From Muribaculaceae bacterium (lineage in GTDB: Bacteria > Bacteroidota > Bacteroidia > Bacteroidales > Muribaculaceae): 6,302 nucleotides of DNA. The stretch covers positions 1 to 6,302 of the forward strand of contig VSPN01000076.1 in NCBI GenBank assembly GCA_009775355.1, written 5' to 3'. The notes under the pieces were generated by a model. It was not told the DNA's origin and did not search any database. It was given only the letters and a program-made list of their open reading frames with translations. Shown here in pieces: positions 1 to 6,299 of this stretch (its first letter is position 1; each line of letters begins with the position of its first letter). Both the position numbers and the translations under genes were made by a program.

Positions 1-60
1 ACAGCACCGCCATAGGGCGACCACGCTCCATTTTCAGCTTGATAAATCAAGCCATTAACT
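1..60. other. Unassigned left edge, possible end of a truncated gene
   Basis: No gene can be established here. On the plus strand a frame starting at base 3 stays open to a TGA at 58-60 and would encode about 19 residues, possibly the C-terminus of a gene entering from the left. On the minus strand another frame is open from just after a TAG near base 60 to the window edge, but it has no ATG start. The fragment is too short to choose. A plus-strand gene ending here would be convergent with the aquaporin and would explain the two-sided terminator at 118-166; that is inference. Confidence 0.2.
37..52. repeat. 16-bp near-palindrome
   Basis: The arms GCTTGAT and ATCAAGC are perfect 7-bp complements around a central AA. 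Such a dyad could be a binding site for a dimeric regulator. With no assigned gene beside it, chance occurrence is equally plausible. Confidence 0.3.
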
Positions 61-117
61 GAATATCCCTATTTAATTGTAAATTATTGTCATTATGGCT
101 GATCGTGACGGTATAAG

Positions 118-166
118 TGACAAAAAAGAAGGAGATTCCCGAGAGGAATCTCCTTCTTTTTTGTCA
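118..166. terminator. Bidirectional intrinsic terminator
   Basis: The arms at 118-139 and 145-166 are perfect 22-bp complements around the 5-base loop CGAGA. The core of each arm is GGAGATTCC or its complement, flanked by A6 on the left and T6 on the right. The structure therefore gives a stem followed by a U-tract in both directions. It ends 12 bp past the aquaporin stop codon, so it probably ends that transcript. It could also end a plus-strand transcript entering from the left. Confidence 0.85.
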
Positions 167-178
167 TGACTGTGTTTG

Positions 179-877
179 TCATGCCTCGCAGTCTTTGCCG
201 CATTTCACCATCTTCCAGATGATTACCGACAGAAGGGCTCCGACGAGAGGACCGACTGCCATTACCCAGAAATCAACCCAGGCTCCGGGACTGTAGATGG
301 CGGGGCCGAAGCTGCGTGCGGGGTTGACCGAGCAGTTGTCGACGGGGATTCCGACAATGTTGACAAGACCGAGTCCGAGACCGATGGCCAGTCCGGCGAA
401 TTTGCCGAAACCTTTCTTCTCATCTGTCGATCCGAGAACGATCAGCACGAAGAACATCGTGAGCAGAATCTCGCAGAGAAGAGCCATGCCCTGGCTGACA
501 CCTGGCTGGCAGACGTTGGTGGCAAGGAAGTTGCCGCTCCGGACGGTGATGCCGCCGAACTGGAAGTCTGCTCCCGCGATCTGCCAGAACCAGTAGAGGA
601 AACCCGCACCGACAGCGGCACCGGCGAGCTGGAAGATGACGTAGCCGATGAAGTCCTTGAACGACATGCGGTTGCTCAGAAGCATGGCGAACGATACCGC
701 AGGATTTACATGGCATCCTGAAATGTTGCCGATGCAGTAGCAGAGGCATACAAGAACGAGTCCGAAACAGAGTCCGATTCCGAGTCCGCCGATCGACGGC
801 CCTGCGAGCACGGCACTGCCGCACGCGAGGAGCACCAGAAACATGGTGCCGAAGAATTCAGCTAAGTACTTTTTCAT
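179..877 (-). CDS. aqpZ: AqpZ-type aquaporin (MIP family channel)
   Basis: This encodes a 232-residue inner-membrane channel, close to the 231 residues of E. coli AqpZ, expected to pass water and perhaps small neutral solutes. Six membrane helices and two half-helices are visible. The first NPA box is residues 58-60 (HVNPAV). The second is 185-187 in SVNPARS, a sequence shared with AqpZ. The buried glutamates of the two repeats are E7 and E136. Aligned by eye to AqpZ, the aromatic/arginine filter is F38, N173, C182 and R188, where AqpZ has F, H, T and R. The Asn for His is unusual; C182 lies where human AQP1 has its mercury-sensitive cysteine. The protein has 11 cysteines, five of them at 37-55. 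The start is the only ATG giving the standard N-terminal helix. The gene lies 87 bp after the antiporter and just before a strong terminator. Membership of the family is certain; substrate is not. Confidence 0.95.
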   Translation of the reverse strand: MKKYLAEFFGTMFLVLLACGSAVLAGPSIGGLGIGLCFGLVLVCLCYCIGNISGCHVNPAVSFAMLLSNRMSFKDFIGYVIFQLAGAAVGAGFLYWFWQIAGADFQFGGITVRSGNFLATNVCQPGVSQGMALLCEILLTMFFVLIVLGSTDEKKGFGKFAGLAIGLGLGLVNIVGIPVDNCSVNPARSFGPAIYSPGAWVDFWVMAVGPLVGALLSVIIWKMVKCGKDCEA

Positions 878-964
878 AACGTGTGTCTTTAGTTAAAGTA
901 AATCATTGGTGTCTGCCGACACATAATAGCAGTCTATAGTCTTTTCAGTGCTCCATCATGCAAG
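878..964 (-). other. Aquaporin 5' region, no clear promoter or terminator
   Basis: This 87-bp gap separates the antiporter stop from the aquaporin start. It has a short dyad GTGTC-TGCC-GACAC at 909-922 and another, CTTTA-GT-TAAAG, at 887-898, close to the aquaporin start codon. Neither is followed by a U-tract in the minus-strand direction, so no intrinsic terminator is evident. I see no good match to the TTTG/TAnnTTTG promoter pattern. Read-through from the antiporter operon is therefore possible. Confidence 0.35.
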
Positions 965-2950
965 TCAGTACTGTCGCGGATATACGACCATCAGGTTGTG
1001 GCGGCTGAAATATCGGCTCAGGAATCCGGGCAGGGCCTCAAGATCGCTGCTGTAGGAGATCGAGCCTTTGCGTGCGCCGACCACCACAAGCAGATCGTCT
1101 TCTCCGATGTCGCCCGACAACAGTATGAAGTCATCATAGGAATCGAGCAACTCGAAGCGCACGTCGACCTCGGTCTTGTCTTCGGCCAGTGCTGTGCGGA
1201 TGAATTCTTCGGTATCCTTATACGTTATAAACGTCAGACGCGCCTCAATGTTGCAGGCGAGTGTGGCGATTCGCGACACCCAGAGATGGAATCCGGTCTC
1301 ATATTCGGCGTTGCGGGGCACGACAGCCATGACGCGCGTCACCGTATCGACCGGTATGAAGCATCGCGACATGATGATCATGCGGTTTGTCGTGTCGAGA
1401 AGCTGTTCGACAAGTGATCCGTAGAACGTGTCGACTATGTTGGACCTGCGGTGAAGACCGATCACTATCTCGGTGGCTTCCTGCTCGACCGCCACATTTC
1501 CGAGGGCAGTCGTGACATTGATGTCGAAGCGCTCCACAGTGCGTGTCGCCACATCCATCTGCTCGGCGGCGTCGGCAGCCATGCGCAGGGCAGTGCGGCC
1601 CATCGCCCGCGACCGGTTCTCGCTGCCTGTTCGTACATATAGTACTGTCATAGGGTTGCAGTTGAGCCGGTTGCGCATGAAGACGGCCATTCTCACCAGA
1701 CCTTCGGCGGTAACCGGGTTGGAGACCGACACGATCTGGCGGGCGAATTCAGTCTCGCCGACATCCTCATGCTCTAGATCCTGTTCTGTGAGCCGCATCC
1801 TTATGCGTTTGGCCGCGCGCTCGGTGACTACCGAGGCCACGATGCAGCATATGAGGATCATGACCACGGCACCGTTCATCATGTCTTCGGTCAGCATGCC
1901 GTAGCTGTAGCCGATCATAACCGCGGCGATGGTGGCGGCGGCTTTGCCGCTTGTCAGTCCGAACATCAGGGTGCTCTCGGTGCCGTTAAGTCCGAACATG
2001 CGTCTTGCGGCGTACGAGGCGATCCATTTTGTGCCTAATGCGACTGCCGACATGTTGGTCGCCACCCAGATCACGCCCCAACCCTTGGTGATCACGCCCA
2101 CGTTGATGAGCATGCCCACCCCGATAAGGAAGTAGGGTATGAAGATCGAGTCGCCGACAAACCGTATGTTTTTCATCAGCGGTGACCTCCCCGGTATCAT
2201 CCGGTTGAGGATAAGACCGGCGTAGAAAGCGCCAAGTATCGCTTCCAGCCCGATTACGCTTGCCAGAAGCGAGGCCACGAAGACAAGTGCGAGAATGAAG
2301 ATGTATTGCGCCACCGGGTCGGAGTTGCTCTTGAAGAATCGCCGTGTGACGAACGGGAAGGCATAACCGATGGCGGCGCAGTAGACCGCTGTCAGAAGCA
2401 GCAGACGCAGCAGACTGGTGATCTCGAACGAGCCGGCCACATGCGTCTGCACGACGCCGGCCAGACAGAGCAGCGCGAGCATCACCGAGACTATAGTGCC
2501 GCAGACGGCTATGACGGCGCCTCGCGTGTTCTGAAGTCCGAACCGGCTAACCACCGGATATGACACAAGTGTGTGCGAGGCATACATCGAGGCGATCAGG
2601 ATTGCGGTGTCCCAGCCCGTGCCGAATGCATATCGCACACCGAATACGCCTGCCGTCATCGGCAGGATGAACGACAGAAGTCCGAACAGAAGTCCGCGCC
2701 TCATCTGTTGCCGCAGGTGAAACATGTCGATGTCGACCGCCGCCTGGAACATGATGTAGAGAATCCCCACCTCTCCGAATATCCTGAAACTGGCGTCGCG
2801 GTCAAGAAGCCCGAACCCGTAGGGCCCGACAGCCATGCCGGCGATTATCATTCCCACGATCGGGGGAACTTTCAGCCGCCGGAACAACACCGGTCCAAGC
2901 AGGATGATGACCAGAACAAGAAGGAAAATGGCTACGGGCTGTGAGATCAT
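965..2950 (-). CDS. CPA-type cation:proton antiporter homologue with C-terminal universal-stress-like region
   Basis: This 661-residue inner-membrane protein has about 12-13 hydrophobic helices (residues 5-378), the Na+/H+ exchanger fold, followed by a cytosolic part. The cytosolic part reads as two universal-stress-protein-like domains (about 410-530 and 535-661); the second has a DLLVVVGAR strand and ends in a typical VVYP. Family signatures include SHTLVSYPVVS (125-135), GLEAILGAFYAGL (234-246) and FIPYFLIGVGM (270-280). Related exchangers carry an acidic pair or T/N-D in the helix after SHTL to bind the cation. Here the matching stretch is GTIVSVMLAL, with S155 and V156 (codon GTG, 2483-2485) and no acidic residue in that helix. 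The protein may therefore be a non-canonical or regulatory transporter. It starts 10 bp after the tatD-like gene and is probably co-transcribed with it. The family call is firm; ion and activity are unknown. Confidence 0.9.
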   Translation of the reverse strand: MISQPVAIFLLVLVIILLGPVLFRRLKVPPIVGMIIAGMAVGPYGFGLLDRDASFRIFGEVGILYIMFQAAVDIDMFHLRQQMRRGLLFGLLSFILPMTAGVFGVRYAFGTGWDTAILIASMYASHTLVSYPVVSRFGLQNTRGAVIAVCGTIVSVMLALLCLAGVVQTHVAGSFEITSLLRLLLLTAVYCAAIGYAFPFVTRRFFKSNSDPVAQYIFILALVFVASLLASVIGLEAILGAFYAGLILNRMIPGRSPLMKNIRFVGDSIFIPYFLIGVGMLINVGVITKGWGVIWVATNMSAVALGTKWIASYAARRMFGLNGTESTLMFGLTSGKAAATIAAVMIGYSYGMLTEDMMNGAVVMILICCIVASVVTERAAKRIRMRLTEQDLEHEDVGETEFARQIVSVSNPVTAEGLVRMAVFMRNRLNCNPMTVLYVRTGSENRSRAMGRTALRMAADAAEQMDVATRTVERFDINVTTALGNVAVEQEATEIVIGLHRRSNIVDTFYGSLVEQLLDTTNRMIIMSRCFIPVDTVTRVMAVVPRNAEYETGFHLWVSRIATLACNIEARLTFITYKDTEEFIRTALAEDKTEVDVRFELLDSYDDFILLSGDIGEDDLLVVVGARKGSISYSSDLEALPGFLSRYFSRHNLMVVYPRQY

Positions 2951-2960
2951 GTCGTGTGGT

Positions 2961-3746
2961 TTATGGGGTGTCTGCTGTTCCGAATCCGAATAGGCGTGCT
3001 GCCGAATGGTCTGTGGCTGCTTCGACCTCTTCAGGGGGCAGGCCCAGAGTCGTGGCCACGCAGTCGCGTATCAGAGGAATGCGTGCGCTTTCGTTGCGTT
3101 CCCCGCGACGCGGGGCGGGGGAGAGCCACGGCGAATCGGTCTCGAGCAGTATGCGGCCGAGTCCGATTTCCGGAAGTGCCTCGCGCAGTGCCGGGGCGTT
3201 CTTGAACGTTACGACACCGTTTATGCCGAACCACGGGTCGCAGATGCCGCGTATGCGCCTCACGTCATCGGATGTGCCGGTGAAGCTGTGGAATATCAGG
3301 GGCGGAAGTCCGTCGCCCGCTTCGCTTATTATGTCGAGTGTGTCGTCAAGTCCTTCGCGACAGTGGATTATGACTGGAAGCCCGTGCCGGCGCGCCCATT
3401 CAAGCTGGCGGGCGAATGCCTGACGCTGCTCCTCGCGTCGCGAGGTGTCGTGATAGAGGTCTATTCCGGTCTCGCCGATTGCCTGGAACTCGCCGGGAAG
3501 CAGATCTTCCATGCTGTCGAGTGTCTGACTCCAGTCGTCGTCAAGTTCTGTGGGATGAAGGCCGAGCGCGATGACCGTGTTTTCGGGAAATTTACGGTGA
3601 AGCTCCCGCATCTGTTCAAGAGACTCCATGCTGACTCCCGGGAAAACAAGCTTCCCGACCCCTGCCGCAACTGCGCGCTCCACGGCTGCGTCGCAGCCGT
3701 CGGGGTAGGCGTCGGTCATGTAGAGATGGGTGTGTGTATCTGTCAA
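2961..3746 (-). CDS. TatD-family metal-dependent hydrolase/nuclease
   Basis: This 261-residue cytoplasmic TIM-barrel protein of the amidohydrolase superfamily is full length for the TatD/YcfH group. Family members are metal-dependent DNases, and 3'-5' exonuclease activity is known for E. coli TatD. All expected metal ligands are visible: H5 and H7 in THTH, E92 in GETG, H128 in IIHCR, H153 in FHSF and D204 in ETDSPWL. H64 in GLHP is also conserved. The start must be the TTG at 3744-3746. An in-frame TGA lies only two codons upstream (3750-3752), and the next ATG (Met10) would remove both N-terminal metal-binding histidines. The gene sits 61 bp after the isoprenyl synthase and 10 bp before the antiporter, inside a likely operon. 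Which TatD paralogue it is cannot be told from sequence alone, so no symbol is given. Confidence 0.95.
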   Translation of the reverse strand: MTDTHTHLYMTDAYPDGCDAAVERAVAAGVGKLVFPGVSMESLEQMRELHRKFPENTVIALGLHPTELDDDWSQTLDSMEDLLPGEFQAIGETGIDLYHDTSRREEQRQAFARQLEWARRHGLPVIIHCREGLDDTLDIISEAGDGLPPLIFHSFTGTSDDVRRIRGICDPWFGINGVVTFKNAPALREALPEIGLGRILLETDSPWLSPAPRRGERNESARIPLIRDCVATTLGLPPEEVEAATDHSAARLFGFGTADTP

Positions 3747-3761
3747 TTTTCAAGCTTTTTA

Positions 3762-3792
3762 GTCTGCGCGCACCGGATATGTGCGCGTAGAC
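3762..3792. repeat. Intercistronic hairpin
   Basis: The 12-base arms (3762-3773 and 3781-3792) pair around a 7-base loop at all positions but one. That position is a G-T wobble read on the plus strand and an A-C mismatch in the minus-strand mRNA. The uninterrupted core is 7 GC-rich pairs (CGCGCAC/GTGCGCG). It lies between the isoprenyl synthase stop and the TTG start of the TatD gene. No U-tract follows on the minus strand, so it looks more like an mRNA processing, stability or attenuation element than a terminator. Confidence 0.5.
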
Positions 3793-3807
3793 CGGTGACT
3801 ATGCGTC

Positions 3808-4776
3808 TTATTTTTTTCTTCCCGTCAGTTTTTCCACCAGAAGACGGAAGGGTGCCCGGTTTCCGTCGGAGAGCGAGGTGGCTTTCAGTGCCGCTATGGC
3901 TTTCGAACTGTAGGCAGAGATCGCATCGCGGCAGCGGGCGGTCATGTCAAGTTTCTCGTATATGCGGGTGACTGTCTTTATCTTTGTCGGTCCGGCGGGA
4001 AGTTTCATCGCCTCGCGGAGTGCCTCGGCCTCGGGGGTGGAGGAGGCAAGTGCCGACAGCAGAAGAAATGATTTCTTATTGTTGTTGATGTCGCCGCCGA
4101 TCGGTTTGCCGAAGGTGGTCGAGTCGCCGAACACGTCGAGCCAGTCATCCTGTATCTGGAAGGCGTTGCCGAGCATCACTCCATATTCCGTCATGCGGTC
4201 GGCATCTTCTTTCGACGCGCCTCCTATCAGTGCGCCGATGCGTGCGGATGTGCCGAGCAGGATTCCGGTCTTGAGGCTGATCATATGGAGGTAATCGTCG
4301 AGGCTGACATTGTCGGAGGTCTCGAAATCCATGTCGAGCCTCTGCCCTTCGTAGACTTTGACCGCCATGTCGTTAAACGAGTCGAGCACCTCGCGCAGAA
4401 TGCTGCCGTCTACGCGTGCCACTTGCATGGTCGCGAGGGTCAGCATGGTGTCGCCCGAGAGAATGGCGGTGTTGACATCCCATCTGGCGTGAACCGACGG
4501 GCGCCCCCGGCGCATGTCGCTGTTGTCCATCACATCGTCGTGAAGAAGTGTGAAGTTATGGAACATTTCAAGTCCCGCAGCCGCGCTTTCCGCTTTTTCC
4601 GCCGCTCCGCCGAATGCGTCGGCGGCCATAAGGGTCAGAGAGGGGCGGAGCCGTTTGCCGCCGGCCGACATGGCGTAGCTTATCGGCTCATAAAGCCCGG
4701 CGAGTGCGCCGCCGGGAAAGTCGAGATCGCGCAGGGTCTTTTCGATGTGCGCGCTATAGTCTGAGAATTTTTGCAT
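3808..4776 (-). CDS. Isoprenyl diphosphate synthase (polyprenyl synthetase family)
   Basis: This 322-residue cytosolic enzyme is a trans-prenyltransferase that condenses isopentenyl diphosphate onto allylic diphosphates. It has GGKRLRP (39-45) for diphosphate binding, a first aspartate-rich motif DDVMD (80-84) followed by RRG, and a second, DDWLD (210-214). GGDI and a Lys pair follow at 227-235, as in active members. The first motif is DDxxD without the two-residue insertion of E. coli IspA, so this is not a standard IspA-type farnesyl synthase. F75 at position -5 resembles short-chain geranylgeranyl-type enzymes, suggesting a C15-C20 product; this is inference. The frame stays open a further 47 codons upstream, but those overlap the lipoprotein gene. 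The ATG at 4776 begins the normal MQKFSDY-type N-terminus and lies 20 bp after the lipoprotein stop. Family call firm, chain length uncertain. Confidence 0.93.
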   Translation of the reverse strand: MQKFSDYSAHIEKTLRDLDFPGGALAGLYEPISYAMSAGGKRLRPSLTLMAADAFGGAAEKAESAAAGLEMFHNFTLLHDDVMDNSDMRRGRPSVHARWDVNTAILSGDTMLTLATMQVARVDGSILREVLDSFNDMAVKVYEGQRLDMDFETSDNVSLDDYLHMISLKTGILLGTSARIGALIGGASKEDADRMTEYGVMLGNAFQIQDDWLDVFGDSTTFGKPIGGDINNNKKSFLLLSALASSTPEAEALREAMKLPAGPTKIKTVTRIYEKLDMTARCRDAISAYSSKAIAALKATSLSDGNRAPFRLLVEKLTGRKK

Positions 4777-4796
4777 GATTGTGTCAAGTAGTGGGC

Positions 4797-5381
4797 TTAT
4801 TCGTAATTCACGAATTTGCGGTAAATATCCTCCGGCACATCGGTGCCGTGGTCTACCTTGAGCACCGTGTGGAAGCCGACGATGAAACGCCGGTACATGG
4901 CAGTGTCGTTGCCGCACGCCTTGCGGAACTCCTTGAGCTCGGCCTCCACATCGGCTGCCGACTTGTTGCCGTCGCGTATTGAGGCCATGTATTCGAGTCC
5001 GAGCTTATAGCCGAGCCCCTGGGGATCTTCCGAGCCTGCAAGGCTGTAGATCTTCATCTTGTCGCCGAGAGGAAGGCTTTCCACCACCGAGTCATATTCT
5101 ATGGCGAAAGACTCGGCCGCATCGCCTGTCAGCACCTCGTAGGCATGGTTTGTGGCTATGGCGAGAGTATCGACAGGGGCTTCGGGATTGCGTCCTAACG
5201 CACCGTAAATGATGAACCGGGCCACAGAGTCGGGGCTTGCTTTCCGGATCATGTAATCCACACGGGCCGCGTCGCCGATCGACTTGAAGTTGTCAGGATA
5301 GCCGCTGCTCTCTTGTTTCTTGCCGCCGCAGGAGGCAAGTGCCAGCACAGACACGAGTGCGCAAAGAATGGTTTTATTCAT
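4797..5381 (-). CDS. Small lipoprotein of unknown function
   Basis: I do not recognise this 194-residue protein. It starts with a lipoprotein signal peptide: basic K3, a hydrophobic stretch 5-16 and lipobox LASC, with lipidated C18. After the cysteine comes GGKKQESS, which lacks the acidic cluster that sends Bacteroidetes lipoproteins to the cell surface, so it probably faces the periplasm. The mature part is mostly polar and helical-looking, with no repeats or catalytic motif that I can name. The frame is open 28 codons further upstream, but that extension is arginine-rich, lies in the promoter region, and would bury the signal peptide, so the ATG at 5381 is chosen. It is the first gene of the minus-strand operon, 20 bp before the isoprenyl synthase. 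Confidence 0.85.
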   Translation of the reverse strand: MNKTILCALVSVLALASCGGKKQESSGYPDNFKSIGDAARVDYMIRKASPDSVARFIIYGALGRNPEAPVDTLAIATNHAYEVLTGDAAESFAIEYDSVVESLPLGDKMKIYSLAGSEDPQGLGYKLGLEYMASIRDGNKSAADVEAELKEFRKACGNDTAMYRRFIVGFHTVLKVDHGTDVPEDIYRKFVNYE

Positions 5382-5462
5382 AATGTTGTCATTCAGGGTC
5401 TTCGCGAGGGGTAGCCGTGTGCGGGAAAGAGATCCGTACGGCCTCCGGGAAAGACATGCGAA

Positions 5463-5482
5463 CAAAAATATTCACAAAATTA
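5463..5482 (-). promoter_or_regulatory. Candidate promoter -7 elements for the minus-strand operon
   Basis: Read on the minus strand, two boxes match the Bacteroidetes -7 pattern TAnnTTTG exactly: TAATTTTG (5475-5482) and TATTTTTG (5463-5470). A TTTG lies further upstream, but its spacing (about 13 or 25 bases) is off for both boxes, so the -33 part is unconvincing. Either box would leave a leader of roughly 75-90 bases before the lipoprotein start at 5381. An A8/T8 tract (5485-5492) lies just upstream. Confidence 0.45.
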
Positions 5483-5502
5483 ATAAAAAAAACGGCAAAC
5501 AT

Positions 5503-5533
5503 ATTGGTAATTGCGCGAAAAGCATTAACTTTG
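5503..5533 (+). promoter_or_regulatory. Promoter of tRNA-Ser
   Basis: The -33 element ATTG (5503-5506) and a perfect -7 element TAACTTTG (5526-5533) are separated by 19 bases, which fits the Bacteroidetes primary sigma consensus. Transcription should start near 5540, giving a leader of about ten bases before the tRNA. The minus-strand operon promoter diverges from the same intergenic region. Confidence 0.8.
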
Positions 5534-5548
5534 CAGAGAAAAATCAAC

Positions 5549-5636
5549 GGAGTGATGCTCGAGTGGCTGAAGAGGCACGCCTGGAAAGCGTGTATACGCC
5601 AAAAGCGTATCGCGAGTTCGAATCTCGCTCACTCCG
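5549..5636 (+). tRNA. tRNA-Ser (anticodon GGA)
   Basis: The cloverleaf is complete. The acceptor stem is GGAGTGA/TCACTCC, the D stem CTC/GAG, and the anticodon stem CACGC/GCGTG around loop CTGGAAA with anticodon GGA at 5583-5585. It reads UCC and UCU codons. The long variable arm ATACGC/GCGTAT is typical of class II serine tRNAs. The T arm is GCGAG/CTCGC with loop TTCGAAT, and the discriminator is G5636. The next bases are CAA, so CCA is not encoded and must be added by the nucleotidyltransferase, as usual in Bacteroidetes. It has its own promoter upstream and terminator downstream. Confidence 0.97.
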
Positions 5637-5647
5637 CAAAAAAATGG

Positions 5648-5681
5648 AATCCTGCAAGCAGAATTGCCTGCGGGATTTTTT
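5648..5681 (+). terminator. Intrinsic terminator of tRNA-Ser
   Basis: The arms AATCCTGC (5648-5655) and GCGGGATT (5670-5677) pair with one U-G wobble and are followed directly by a T-run ending at 5681. It lies 11 bases after the tRNA and 10 bases before the kinase start codon, so the kinase gene probably needs its own promoter or partial read-through. Confidence 0.75.
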
Positions 5682-5691
5682 GCCATATAGA

Positions 5692-6234
5692 ATGATACAA
5701 CCGACATTGTATATAATCGCTGGGTGTAATGGAGCTGGAAAGACTACGGCTTCCTACTCTGTACTGCCGGATTTGTTGGAGTGTCGAGAATTTGTCAACG
5801 CAGATGAGATAGCAAAAGGTCTCTCTCCATTCAATCCTGAATCGGTTGCTGTTGTGGCAGGGAAATTAATGCTTCAACGAATAAATTTTCTTTTAAACCC
5901 AAAAAAGACTTTTGCAATTGAGACAACTCTTGCTACCCGTAGCTACGCATTGCTTATAAAAAGAGCGCATTCTTTGGGTTATCAAGTGGTATTATTGTTC
6001 TTCTGGCTCGCATCTCCGGAAATGGCGATTGAACGGGTTGCCAAACGTGTCAGTGAAGGAGGGCATAATATACCTGCTGAAACAGTTATACGACGTTATT
6101 GGTCAGGATTACAGAATTTCTTTAATATCTTCGCTCCGATAGTTGACAGTTGGATGTTTTTTGACAATGTTGATGATGCAATTCTTTTGGCGAGCGATGA
6201 TGAAGTGTTTGACGAAGAATTGTTTAATAATTAG
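5692..6234 (+). CDS. Zeta-toxin-like P-loop kinase
   Basis: This 180-residue protein belongs to the zeta toxin/AAA-type small kinase group. It has a Walker A loop GCNGAGKTT (11-19, K17), where Cys12 replaces the more usual Pro. NADEIAKGLSPFNPE (36-50) carries the likely catalytic D38, and FAIETTLATRSY (74-85) the conserved E77. EGGHNIP (122-128) is followed by the arginine pair R134-R135, and VDSW (151-154) is near the end. Classical zeta and PezT toxins phosphorylate UDP-N-acetylglucosamine and are longer, about 250-290 residues. This compact form has no confirmed substrate and may not be a toxin. An in-frame ATG at 5644 is rejected because it precedes the terminator hairpin; the chosen start gives the family's usual short lead into the P-loop. 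No antitoxin-like gene is visible on either side. Base composition is AT-richer (about 40% G+C in sampled stretches) than the minus-strand genes (about 60%), suggesting transfer. Confidence 0.85.
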   Translation: MIQPTLYIIAGCNGAGKTTASYSVLPDLLECREFVNADEIAKGLSPFNPESVAVVAGKLMLQRINFLLNPKKTFAIETTLATRSYALLIKRAHSLGYQVVLLFFWLASPEMAIERVAKRVSEGGHNIPAETVIRRYWSGLQNFFNIFAPIVDSWMFFDNVDDAILLASDDEVFDEELFNN

Positions 6235-6299
6235 GGTGTTCAGTTCTATGTTCCAAAATTAACTCGCATTATTGAGTGTTCTGGAACGCAGAACCACCC
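6234..6299. repeat. Imperfect inverted repeat after the kinase gene
   Basis: The outer pairs are GGGTG (6234-6238) with CACCC (6295-6299), GTTCT (6243-6247) with AGAAC (6290-6294), and GTTCCA (6250-6255) with TGGAAC (6282-6287). A 4-base bulge and a 2-base mismatch interrupt them, and there is a small inner stem ACTC/GAGT. The left arm begins on the last base of the kinase stop codon. No U-tract follows before the window ends. It could be a terminator-like stem or the border of a repeat or mobile element. Confidence 0.5.

Noticed and set aside
3006..3971. Long plus-strand open frame of 321 codons opposite the TatD and isoprenyl synthase genes
   Set aside because: It is a mirror frame in GC-rich coding DNA. 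It runs across two real genes and their gap and shows no recognisable domain.
4777..4917. 47-codon N-terminal extension of the isoprenyl synthase
   Set aside because: It overlaps the 3' end of the lipoprotein gene, is rich in Arg and His, and has no counterpart in the family.
5320..5691. Upstream extension of the kinase frame
   Set aside because: It runs through the lipoprotein start, the promoter, the tRNA and its terminator, so it is open by chance. The protein begins at 5692.
5636..5700. Attachment-site repeat of the tRNA 3' end
   Set aside because: Only the tRNA's own copy is visible; no second copy of the T-arm/acceptor sequence or integrase occurs in the window.
5525..5707. 60-codon minus-strand open frame containing an SEIRTRDTLLAY-like stretch
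   Set aside because: It is the antisense of tRNA-Ser; this peptide is a familiar spurious product of antisense serine tRNA genes.
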